Assembly: GCA_001275005.1 (NCBI GenBank)
Contig: JWZX01002254.1
Location: forward strand, 1-33,654
Reading direction: 5' to 3'
DNA length: 33,654 nt
Source: Chrysochromulina tobinii
Lineage: Eukaryota > Haptophyta > Prymnesiales > Chrysochromulinaceae
The notes beneath the pieces were generated by a model. That model saw only the letters and a program-made list of their open reading frames with translations. It was not told where the DNA came from and ran no database searches. Of the stretch, positions 1 through 8,760 are shown one piece after another (within the stretch, counting starts at the first letter, position 1; each line of letters opens with the position of its first letter). The position numbers were made by a program, and so were the translations under genes.

Positions 1-326
1 CGCACCCGAGCGACCGCGAGACGACCGAATCAGCGGCCGACTCAACGGCCGCAGCCCCGGAGCCGACCGCTCCCCGCGGCCGACTCGGTAAGCAAGGGGC
101 TGGGGTTAAGCGGCCGTGAACCAACGTGTGAAGAGACAGACAGTCGGCGGAGCCATCAGCCCGGCCAGGGGGAACGGGTACGCGGGGAGATGTCTCCCTG
201 CCGTTAGGGATATTGGGCATACCATGGGGATACATATCGGGAGTTCTGCTGCTCGGGATCGAGGCCCAAGGGGTTCTCGAACCTATTCGATGCGTGTCCT
301 GATTGGTCCCAACGGGAGATAGATGA

Positions 327-399
327 GGCAGATTGTGTGCCATTCGGCACCTATGCATCTCGTCGGCAGATTGTGTGCTACTCGGCACCTCTGCATCTC
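327..399. repeat. 38-bp-period tandem duplication
   Basis: Two copies of a 35-bp segment beginning GGCAGATTGTGTGC and ending GCATCTC, separated by 3 bp and differing at a few positions. No function is apparent. Confidence 0.7.
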
Positions 400-663
400 T
401 CTGGGGGAGATTCGAAGCGCAATGGTGCGCATGATGTCGGTCTCTCTGTCGAGAGTGAAGTGTTACGTTTCAACGCGCGACCAGGTTTACGCCGACTGCG
501 AGATCATCTTGCGCGTCGCGCCCCAAGCGAGTGTGAATGGGCTGTTATTGATGGCTGGTGAAGTCATATCGTAAGTTTAGCATATTATAACCTCCTGAGA
601 GAGGTGGTGGGAAGCCGGCCGTTGCCGTTAGGCTACGGCGGATCGGACCTCGCGCCCGTCCGC

Positions 664-699
664 GGTTTCGTCAAGTTTCGTCAATCGTCTGACGAAACC
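664..699. other. Hairpin
   Basis: Arms GGTTTCGTCA (664-673) and TGACGAAACC (690-699) pair perfectly over 10 bp with a 16-nt loop. A second copy of GTTTCGTCA lies in the loop, so two alternative pairings are possible. The role is unknown. Confidence 0.5.
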
Positions 700-922
700 C
701 GTGCGGTGGGCGCTCCACCACCCGCGACCCCGGGCAGGACCTTCAGTCCCTGCCCCTACTGGGATACCATGCGCATGGTTCTATACACGTATGGGTCATG
801 TAGCATGGATTGTATGATATGTAATGTTCGAGTCATTGCGCAATGCGTAGGCTACCTGCAGCTCACGCCGAGAGTGCTCACGAACGAAGCCATGTAGCTG
901 CCCTCTCAAGTGATGAATGGCT

Positions 923-994
923 CGCCACCATCGAGTAGTAGCGGCGCGCCATCGTCTCGTCCTCCGGGAAGCCCCAGATGCCATCAGCGTATGC
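923..994 (-). pseudogene. Duplicated fragment of the U-box/Sel1 gene 3' end
   Basis: The 72 bp at 923-994 match 1084-1155, inside the U-box/Sel1 gene, with about three mismatches. On the minus strand one frame reads AYADGIWGFPEDETMARRYY, against AYAKGIWGFPKDETMARRYY in the gene. It lies beyond the gene's stop codon (1006-1008) and in a different frame from it. It could be a relic of a tandem duplication or an alternative terminal exon. I favour a relic because I see no clear splice acceptor preserving the frame. Confidence 0.7.
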
Positions 995-1005
995 CATTCA
1001 CCGAG

Positions 1006-1785
1006 TCAAGCTGCTGGATGCTCACGCAGCCATGTGGCTGCTCCCTCTTTGTTGGCGTCGATGCAATCATCGAGCGAGGCGATCGCCACCATCGAGTAGT
1101 AGCGGCGCGCCATCGTCTCGTCCTTCGGGAAGCCCCAGATGCCTTTAGCGTATGCGCGCCCCAGATGGTAGCACGCGCGTTTGCTTCCACGTTCAGCAGC
1201 CTGGCACATCAGCGTATTGGCACGCATGGGGCACTTTGGCACGCCCTTCCCAACCAAGTAGCAAGTGCCAAGGCAGCAAGTCCCAGTTGCATCCCCGGCC
1301 TCGTGGCTCTTCTTGTACCACTCGAAAGCCTTGGCATCGTCCTTTGCGAGGCCCTCCTGACCAAGCTTGTACCAATGCCCCAGGTTGCACATCGCCGCGC
1401 CATCGCCAGCCTCGGCCTCACGCAGCATCTCCGCCACCTCCTCCTCCTCCTCCAGCTTCAGCTTCCACGCGTCCACCTTGTCACCCGTGAGAGCGCCCGA
1501 GCTGACCATCGCGCGGATCATGTTCTTGACCCGCAGCGCCGGCAGCAGCCTCGTGCCCATCTTCAAGTTCGTCACCGGGCTCTTGTGCTGCTTCTCGAGC
1601 CAGTCCACGATGGCCGAGCGCTCGTACACGTTGCCGTCCTCCGCCATGACGGGGTCGACGGGCAGCGAGAAGGTGATGGGGCAGACGAGCTCGGCAAAGG
1701 CCTCCTCGGTGGCGCTCTTGTGTCGGCGCAGCTGCACCGTCTCGTCCTCGGCCTCGGCAGCCTCGCGGCCGCGCTTGGGCGGCAT
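1006..1785 (-). CDS. U-box and Sel1-repeat protein (putative E3 ubiquitin ligase)
   Basis: 259 aa, single exon, ATG at 1785. Residues about 30-95 form a U-box: ELVCPITFSLPVDPV, then AEDGNVYERSAIVDWL and SPVTNLKMG followed by RLLPALRVKNMI, the order and spacing usual for the family. An acidic EEEEEV stretch follows. Residues about 125-245 hold roughly three Sel1-like repeats (AAMCNLGHWYKLGQEG, TGTCCLGTCYLVGKGV, RACYHLGRAYAKGIWG). By family knowledge the U-box recruits E2-ubiquitin and Sel1 repeats bind partner proteins, so a cytosolic E3 ligase is likely; the substrate cannot be inferred. The U-box lacks zinc ligands, as expected. A basic KKRG segment lies at the N-terminus. The 3' part is duplicated downstream at 923-994. 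The next gene upstream is on the same strand and ends at 2261. Confidence 0.88.
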   Translation of the reverse strand: MPPKRGREAAEAEDETVQLRRHKSATEEAFAELVCPITFSLPVDPVMAEDGNVYERSAIVDWLEKQHKSPVTNLKMGTRLLPALRVKNMIRAMVSSGALTGDKVDAWKLKLEEEEEVAEMLREAEAGDGAAMCNLGHWYKLGQEGLAKDDAKAFEWYKKSHEAGDATGTCCLGTCYLVGKGVPKCPMRANTLMCQAAERGSKRACYHLGRAYAKGIWGFPKDETMARRYYSMVAIASLDDCIDANKEGAATWLREHPAA

Positions 1786-2260
1786 ATTGTGAACGGGCCC
1801 TGTTCGAGTGTGAATGGGCTGTTAACGGTTGATAATTGCCAACCATTGGATGCCGCCATCTCGTGATGACACGGGAACCTTCGCACCCCATCCGCAGACG
1901 TTCTGCAGGAGTGTGACGCCGCGCCGGGCGCATCTTAGTGCTCTCATCTTCAACTCTGAACTCATGTCGAGCATGCACGTAGGACCGGTGACGCGGCTAC
2001 GCGGCTCCGGCCGCAGGGAGACGCGCGGGGACTGCATAACGGTGCTGACACTCTGAAATCTAGAACCTCGGTACTAAATGTACACTGAACGATCGCTAGT
2101 AAAAATGCTGTTTTGGGGATTCACTAATGAGCCGAGACGCGAGCGCTCGAGCTCTTCCTTTTGGGTTTTGGCCAAGAGCATCATATCCTCTTTTTTGGCG
2201 ATTTGAGGATATGTGTTTTGGCGACAACTGAAAGAGCATCATATCCCCCCCCGGCGCATT
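1786..2260. promoter_or_regulatory. Intergenic region between the U-box gene and the EF-hand gene
   Basis: No gene. It should contain the promoter and 5' UTR of the minus-strand U-box gene and the 3' UTR of the minus-strand EF-hand gene. Two inverted repeats and a 14-bp direct repeat (AGAGCATCATATCC at 2175-2188 and 2233-2246) cluster at 2175-2272, next to the EF-hand gene's stop codon. Confidence 0.45.
2182..2213. other. Inverted repeat in the EF-hand gene 3' region
   Basis: CATATCCTC (2182-2190) and GAGGATATG (2205-2213) are perfect complements around a 14-nt loop. It lies about 50 bp beyond the minus-strand EF-hand gene's stop codon, where a 3'-end processing or termination structure would be plausible. 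Confidence 0.5.
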
Positions 2261-2272
2261 TCAGTTGTCGCC
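2220..2272. other. Inverted repeat overlapping the EF-hand gene stop codon
   Basis: GGCGACAACTGAAA (2220-2233) and TTTCAGTTGTCGCC (2259-2272) are perfectly complementary over 14 bp with a 25-nt loop. On the minus strand one arm encodes the final Gly-Asp-Asn-stop of the EF-hand protein, so the stop codon would lie in the stem of an RNA hairpin. Confidence 0.6.
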
Positions 2273-4562
2273 CTCGTCCTCATCCCCGTCCTCGTCATGC
2301 CGCCTGAATGGGTTGTGCTCGCTCCAGTACTGCACCCCCATCTCGATGCCCGGCGCCGCAGCCGCCTGCACGCTCGTCAGAGCACGCTGCAGGAGAGACT
2401 GCGGCTTTGGCACCGCGACCGGCTTGACCCTTTGCAGCCGCTTGTGGGGATTGAGGACGGCAAAGACCTTCCCGATCTCGCCCGGCGAGACACAGTTGTC
2501 ACTGTTGCTATCGACGGCACTGAAGAGCGCCTCGAACTGAGAGCGCGCCATCAGAGGAGTAGAGAGCAGCCGCAGCATCCGCTCGCAGCAGCGTGTATCG
2601 AGTGGCAGGTGGTCGAAGCGCGAGTCGAGTTCCACAGGCACCTGATGGGGGAGGCCATCAGCGCTCGTGAGAGAAGCACTCAGAGGCGTTAGAGATGCAA
2701 TCTCATGGCGCGAGCTCAAGCTCCATCGGCACCTCAGCTTCGTCAATCTCATGGCGCGAGCTCAAGCTCCATCGGCACCTCAGCTTCGTCCGAGGGGCGA
2801 GCATCAGGCGCAATCAGGGATCATCAGGCGCAATCAGTGAGCATCGGCACCTCAGCTTCGTCAGAGCCGCGGAAACTGCGTCCGAAACTTGTGCCGCCGC
2901 GGAAGCTGCTGTTCTCGCCGCGGGCGAGGGCCGCAAATGAGAAGCTGCTGTCACCCCCCCTTTTGAAGCTGCTGCTGTCACCCCCCCTTTTGAAGCTGCT
3001 GCCTCCGCCCCCCACCTTGAAGCTGCTCCCATCCCCCGCGCGGAAGGAGGCGCCATGTTGGGCACTTGCGCCCAGGTTGAACGACGTGTCGCTCGGCTCC
3101 TCGTCGAAGTTGACGTCGCTGAAGCGCTCGGCATTGAACCGGAGCACCCGCCACGCCTTGTGGGCGGCCTCGGACCCAATGTGGCCCGGCTCGCGGCACA
3201 GGTACAAGGCACCCACGAGGACGTGGATGTGGCGGTGCGGGAAGTGGTGTTCCCTCAAGATGGCGACGGACTTCCCAATGTACTTTGCTTGCCACCCCGG
3301 GATGAGCGCTCGCAGGTGTGTAGGGAGGGTCACGAGGGGATCCACCTGATGAGGGATGCAATCAAGGAAGGTCATCAGTGAGGTCATCAGGATCCTCAAG
3401 GGGAGGGTCACGAGGGGATCCACCTGATGAGGGACGCAATCAAGGAAGGTCATCAGTGAGGTCATCAGGATCCTCAAGGGGATCCACCTGATGAGGGATG
3501 CAATCAAGGAAGGCTATTCGAGAGGAGACCAGCCATGGAATCGCTGATGACCTTCCTTGAGTGCATCTTTGATTGCATCCCTCATCGGGAGGCCATCCAT
3601 GTCAATCAATGGCAATCCATGGCAATCAGGGGCCATCAGCGCCCATCAGCGACACTCACGTCTTCGGCCCGCTTGATGATCGGAGCAATCAGCGACGAGT
3701 GCACTTTCGCATCGATCGCCTCGCCCAGCATGATAGCGCTCTGAACCCCGTCGTCCAAGCTCATTCCACAGCTCTCGAGCCAGCTCAGCCCAATCCGATC
3801 GCCATCCAACTCCGCTCTGAGCGCCGTGCCGAGCACCGACGACGAGGGCGACTTCTGTTTCAGATAGCGCCGAAGAGGGTTCGCGAAGGATTCGTCACTC
3901 ATGGTCGACTTTCGGACGGTTTGAGCCCACTGACCCTTGAAGGCGAGTAGCCCGTTGATGCCCGTGCTCTTCGCGGCCGCACCGAGCGATTGGAATGCAC
4001 TCTCCTCGATGGCCTCAAGTGGTGACATGAAGTCTTTCGTGCTCATCTCGTCCAGCGCCTTTCGCGCCTCGCACATCACGGCGCAGAACTGAGCAAAGGT
4101 CAGGTCCGACCGGCCTTGCAATGCGGCCTCCTTGAACGGCGCGAGCACCTGATGAGGGTGGCAATCGGATGCGCTCAGTGAGCATCAGGCGCAATCAGAG
4201 AGCATCAGGCGCAATCAGCGAGCATAAGCGAGCATAAGCGGCGCAATCAGCGAGCATAAGCGGCGCAATCAGCGAGCATCGGCAGCGCCCTCACCGGCTC
4301 GCTAAACCCGTGGGGCATGTAAAGGGCCTCAGCCAGGAGGACCAGGAGGTCCGAGAAGGCGGCAGAGTCCACCCCGTGCGCACACATCCACCGGTCGGCA
4401 TTCGAAACCAACTCGGCGGTGGCGAGGTGCTCAGCACGGCGCCCGTGCTGGCTCGAATGGCTGCTCTTGAAAGTTTTGAAATCGAACGGGTTGGCGGGAA
4501 GACGCACGAGCTCGCCGCCACCCAGGGCTGTCCATGCTGCGCGCAGGGGTACGAGGGGATGG

Positions 4563-4605
<43 letters not shown>

Positions 4606-7600
4606 TGCCGCCGCCATCGTTCCTCTCGATGCTGTGACTGACTACTCCACCGACGTTGGCAGTTGCATTCACACTCCCGTCGGGGGCCTCGGGCGCATGG
4701 TGTGAATAGAGCGCCAGCAGAATGCTGAGGATGGCCTCATCATCGTATCCGAGGTCGCGCATCGTGAGCAGCATCGCGCCAGCTTCTGCTCGGCGTGGCA
4801 CGGGCACGATTTGACGAACCTCACGAGGCCGACCGTTCTTGACATTCGTCAGCTCCAGAAAGGCGGTTGAGCAGGCCTCGGCGCTGTTGCGCGCCTTATT
4901 CTTAGGCTTGAGCTTTCGGATCATCGTGACGAATTCGTCAAATTCTACCTTACCGGAGTGGTCGGCGTCCACCTGCCATAACGGGACGCACTCGCAATCA
5001 AGAGGTGCAATCAAGAGGTGCAATCAGCGGGGCAATCAAAAGGTGCCATCAGCGGTGCAATCAAGAGGTGCCATCAGCGGTGCACTCAGTGCACTCAGTG
5101 CAAACAGCAGTGCACTCAGTGCACCTCCTCGAAGAGCCTCTCGACGCGAGATAGCGGCAGATCGTCTCCGAGCAGCGGCAGCAACCGTGCGAACTCACTC
5201 AGCTTCATATCACGATCGAGCACGTCGTTTGTTTCCTTTTTGAGCTCCCCCTTGGCCTCACGCTTCTGCTTGCGCGTCTGTTGGGAGGCTTTCATCTGAC
5301 TGCCTGGCGACGGTCGACCGCCCGTACGGCGCAGCTCGTCCTCGTCCTCGTCGTCCGCACACACAGCGACGAGAACGACCCAAGCCTTGCGGAGCGCGTC
5401 ACGTGATCGGGACAGGTACACCGCATCGACGACTAGCGAGGCTTGCTCATCATCGAAGCCTGCCGTGAGGATGAGATGACCCACAATCAGACCAATCAGA
5501 GGCCATCAGAGGCAATCAGACGCAATCAGAGGATGCGATGGCCCACAATCAGAGGCCATCCAGAGGCCATCCAGAGGCCATGCAGAGGCCATTCAGACAC
5601 AATCAAGAGGAAATCAGAGGCCAATCAGAGACACTCAAGAGGCCCTCAGTGGTACTCACCTGCCGAGCGCAGGCGTGAGATGATCCGGCCCGCAGAAGCA
5701 AGCTGCTCGAGTGTAAGGCGATGGAGGAGCTGTCCACGGAGCACGATGAGCGATTGCAAGGCGGAGAGTGCTAAGCCAAAAGACGATTCTTCGACCGTGC
5801 GCTGCAACGGCAGGGCTCCGAGCACCTCACAGAACTCGCCGAAGTCGAGTTCATCTGATGAGGGAGGCGATCCGAGGCGCTCAGTGGCTGATGAGGGAGG
5901 CCATCAGAGATGATGAGGGAGGCGATCCAATCCGAGGCGCTCAGAGGCTGATGAGGGAGGCAATCAGAGATGATGAGGGAGGCAATCCAATCCGAGGCGC
6001 TCAGAGAGCATCCTACGTGAAATCAAAGAGCATCCGGCGTATTCAGAGAGTATCATCAGGCGTAATCACGGATCGTCAGATGATAGCACACCGTTGCCGT
6101 CCTGGTCGAAGACGGAGAAGAGCTGATCCGCCTCAGCTGCCGTCAGCCCCATCCCGCCAGTGATCAGACCGAGCACCGACTTCCAGTCGGACTTGCCGAG
6201 CACCCCCTTCTCACCCGCCGGCACAAAGACGCTCCATGCCGCGAGGAGCCGTTGGCGGGTCCCATGGAGGAGTCCAAGCACCACGTCACGCGCCTGGGCG
6301 GTCGTGTAGATGGTCGCACCCAATCAGAGGCCATTAGGGGCAATTAGGGGCAATTAGAGGCCATCCGAGGCCTTTCGAAGCCATCGGAGGTCATTAGAGG
6401 CAATTAGGGGCAATTAAAGGCAATTAGAGGCAATCAGAGGCCATTCGAAGCCATCGGAGGTCATTACCTGGGCGGTCTTGTAGCCAGCTGAAGCCATTGT
6501 GCGCGCGATGCCCGCCGCACGCTGCCGCGCGTCCCACTCAAGCCCGTACTCGCGTGCCACCTGTTCACCCAGAAGCCATCATGCGTCATCAGTCATCTTA
6601 GGTCATCAGAGGGTCATCAGAGGGTCATCAGAGGGTCATCAGAGGGTCATCAGAGGAAATGAACACACCTGTTCGACCCACGGAAACTCCGCGCCCGGGC
6701 GCAGCCGTGCATGCAACCTCGAATCGGCTGTGCTTTGCCGGAGGAGGCCCGGCCCCGAGGGCACAGCTGCGTGTCCTTTTCGGGTGCCGTTATAATGGTC
6801 CGCTGCAGCCATGGCTGTTGGTGAAACCAGGTGTGAGTGGCACTGAGTGGTGGTGGCAATCAGTCGCAATCAGTGGCGATCACGAGCACTCACCTGCCCG
6901 TTGGTCAAACCAGGTGTTGAGAAGGGTCTCCCAACGCCCCGCTTCACAAAGCCGTTCTTGCCTCTCCTCGACGAGCAGAGCTGAGACCGCGTCTGCGTGC
7001 AACGTGCGGGAAAGCATCTGCAGCGTGCGTAGATGACTGGCCTCGCCCGTCCCATCGGGCGCCGTCTCGAGCGCCACCTGCCTATTTTGTAGCGCCGTCT
7101 CGAGCGCCGTCTCGAGCGCCGTCTCGAGCTCCAAATCTCCCGCGGCGACGCCAACGGTCGAGCCGTTGGCAGCCGCCTCCGCGAGCGCGAGTGCCTCGGA
7201 GAGCCCACGAAGACGCTCGGGTCGCTCGACCCTGATGAAGCACGCAATCAGAGCCACTCAGGTGGGCCGTCACGAGGCACTCGGCGGCCATCACGAGGCA
7301 CTCGGCCGGCGTCCATCACGAGGCACTCTAGATGGCCGCATGTACAGCCATTCATAGCGCGCATGTGGCTCATCAATGGCAATCAAAGGCAATCAAAGGC
7401 AATCGAAGGCAATCAAAGGCAATCAAAGGCAATCAATGGCAATCCATGGCAATACGTACAGCCAAACGTAGCGCGCATGCGTCTCATCCTGCTCAGGGTT
7501 GAGCGACGTGCCCGGAAGCATGACGGGTGGGGCCAGCACCGCCGCGTCCGCACGCGCCCGTTGCTCTATCCCGAAGAGCATCCTTCGCGCCTCCCGTAAC

Positions 7601-8487
7601 CTCTCCCCGGCCGCCCTGGAATTCGCAGCAGCACCCTTCGCGCTATCGAACAAGGGTCGCCTCTCGACGACTGCCTGCCGAACGCCGGTCGCAATCTCGT
7701 GCAGGTCGAGCTTCCCGTCGCCATCTGCGTCCAGAGCTTCCCACAGCGACGACACGTCCCTTTTTGAGGACGAAGTTGACGAAGTTGACGAATTCATGGC
7801 CTGGCTGAGCGATTGGCGCACGCGGAGCAGCTCGCGCGAGTATCCAGTAAAGAGGCCGACTTGGTCGTCCGCCCCTGTCCTCGGGCCGGCCGCCATCAGC
7901 ACCTCGTTGTACAAGCTGTACGTGTCGTCGGACGAGACACCTGCTGCTGAGGCCGTGGAGCCGCCATCGCCGCCGCTCACTATGAGCAGTCGCATTTCGC
8001 GCAGCTTCTCAAGGTTGCCCATCGCCTGCCACCCCGCGTCGTCCTCGTTGAGCTCGACAAACGACGGCCGCCGACCCAGGCGCCCGGCGAGCGTACTCTC
8101 GGCGGTTCGCGCCGCGGCGATCGCCGCCCTCCAGCGCAACCGGAAGAAGTGTGGCAGTGTCGCGTCGTCGCCGCCATCCGTCTGCATGAGCTCCGTCAGG
8201 TAGCCCTCGAGTAACGAGACCTTGCTGCTGCGAGCTGGCGCCTTGCTGGAATGCGCCTGCTCAACCTGCGCTGCTGCCGCCGTACCGCCCGCGTCGAGTC
8301 GGATAAGTGCGGTGCTGCTCCCCATGCCACGTGCCTCGAACAGCGCTGACAGGGCTCGCGAGGTCTGCTCTTCGATGGATGCGCTGCCGTGATCGGAAAC
8401 GCGGAGTATGGCCGACGACTTCTTCGACGATTGTCGAGCGCGCTCGCGCTCGAGAGCACGGGCGCGTCGCTGCACGGTGGCCGACAT
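2261..8487 (-). CDS. Large four-EF-hand calcium-binding protein, 11 exons
   Basis: Exons in transcript order: 8487-7460, 7231-6894, 6814-6669, 6560-6468, 6293-6092, 5854-5660, 5459-5125, 4972-4295, 4148-3660, 3345-2851, 2641-2261. The frame holds at all ten junctions and gives 1459 aa. EF loops: DADGDGKLDLHE (253-264), DQDGNDELDFGE (598-609, split by intron 5), DADHSGKVEFDE (781-792, starting at the intron 7 junction) and the weaker DSNSDNCVSPGE (1377-1388). Exon 8 encodes a run of about 14 Gly; exon 10 has repeated SSFKxGG units and the C-terminus is acidic. No catalytic domain is recognised, so calcium sensing or scaffolding is inferred. The in-frame codon at 8598 is TTG, so I start at the ATG at 8487. 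It is divergent from the kinase-nucleotidase gene. Individual splice sites are predictions, but the rebuilt second EF-hand strongly supports intron 5. Introns not listed separately: 6815-6893, 6561-6668, 6294-6467, 5460-5659, 4973-5124, 4149-4294. Confidence 0.8.
2642..2850 (-). repeat. EF-hand gene intron 10 with copies of both flanking exon ends
   Basis: The upstream exon end GACGAAGCTGAG occurs three times, each followed by GTGCCGATG. The sequence after it (GTGCCGATGGAGCTTGAG) resembles the start of the downstream exon (GTGCCTGTGGAACTCGAC). The acceptor is CCCCCATCAG. This suggests stepwise tandem duplication of the exon junction inside the intron. Confidence 0.65.
3346..3659 (-). repeat. 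EF-hand gene intron 9 with repeated acceptor cassettes
   Basis: On the minus strand the block TTGATTGC(A/G)TCCCTCATCAG followed by GTGGATCCCCT is repeated; the last copy is the acceptor and start of exon 10. Copies of the exon 10 start (GTGGATCCCCTCGTGACC) therefore lie inside the intron, separated by TGATGACCTCAC-type repeats. Each cassette carries a complete potential acceptor, so alternative 3' splice sites are possible. Confidence 0.7.
4562..4614. repeat. GCC trinucleotide run coding for poly-Gly
   Basis: About 50 bp of near-perfect GCC/CCG repeat within exon 8 of the minus-strand EF-hand gene, read as poly-Gly. It is likely length-variable between strains. Confidence 0.85.
5855..6091 (-). 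repeat. EF-hand gene intron 5, splitting an EF-hand loop
   Basis: Donor GGCAACG|GTGTGC and acceptor CTCATCAG|ATGAACTC restore the loop DQDGNDELDFGE. The interior has a tandemly repeated unit of about 60 bp built from GATTGG, GATTGCC and CTCCCTCATCA elements (plus-strand positions about 5865-6003), so several near-identical acceptor-like CCTCATCAG sites precede the true one. Confidence 0.7.
7232..7459 (-). repeat. EF-hand gene intron 1 with 10-bp TGATTGCCTT repeats
   Basis: The donor is GGCT|GTACGTATTGCC and the acceptor CTTCATCAG|GGTCGAG. Six or so 10-bp units of the TTGATTGCCT type occupy about 7374-7450. A diverged second copy of the exon 1 end (CGCATGCGCGCTACG against CACATGCGCGCTATG, both followed after a few bases by GGCTGTAC) lies mid-intron at about 7335-7370. 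Confidence 0.75.
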
Positions 8488-8760
8488 CGTCGCTCGTCGG
8501 TCGCGGCGCCCCAAAAATCGCGATCCGCTAAAGATGGGTTTTTTCACAGGCTGCAAGGATGTCGAAACAGTGAAGTGGGGAGGCCGCTCAGGTTCCAAAT
8601 GTCACTTCCACATCGTGCAGGTAGGTCGCGATTTGGGTTTCGTCGAAAACGCTCCGTCTGTTTCATCCAGCGACTGACGTCGGCCACTCGCTGCGCACCT
8701 TAGTCCGGGTCGGCGATCTTTTGTACACTGTTGTCCCCCCCAGGGCAGTGACTCTTCCAT
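8488..8760. promoter_or_regulatory. Divergent promoter interval of two EF-hand genes
   Basis: 273 bp separate the ATGs of the minus-strand EF-hand gene and the plus-strand kinase-nucleotidase gene. No further gene fits. It must hold both transcription starts, so co-expression is plausible. I see no unambiguous TATA element. Confidence 0.6.

Larger units (their letters stand above)
1..922. other. Gene-free left flank
   Basis: No convincing gene. Open frames here are short, have no recognisable domain and mutually overlap. It holds a 35-bp imperfect tandem pair (327-361 and 365-399, 38-bp period, beginning GGCAGATTGTGTGC), and a hairpin whose arms GGTTTCGTCA (664-673) and TGACGAAACC (690-699) are perfectly complementary. 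A roughly 20-bp stretch at about 527-547 recurs at about 1805-1824, just upstream of gene 1. This is the downstream side of the minus-strand U-box gene, so some of it may be 3' UTR. Confidence 0.5.

Noticed and set aside
910-1866. 318-codon plus-strand frame opposite the U-box gene
   Set aside because: The minus strand encodes a clear U-box and Sel1 repeats; the plus frame has no domain and crosses the duplicated fragment.
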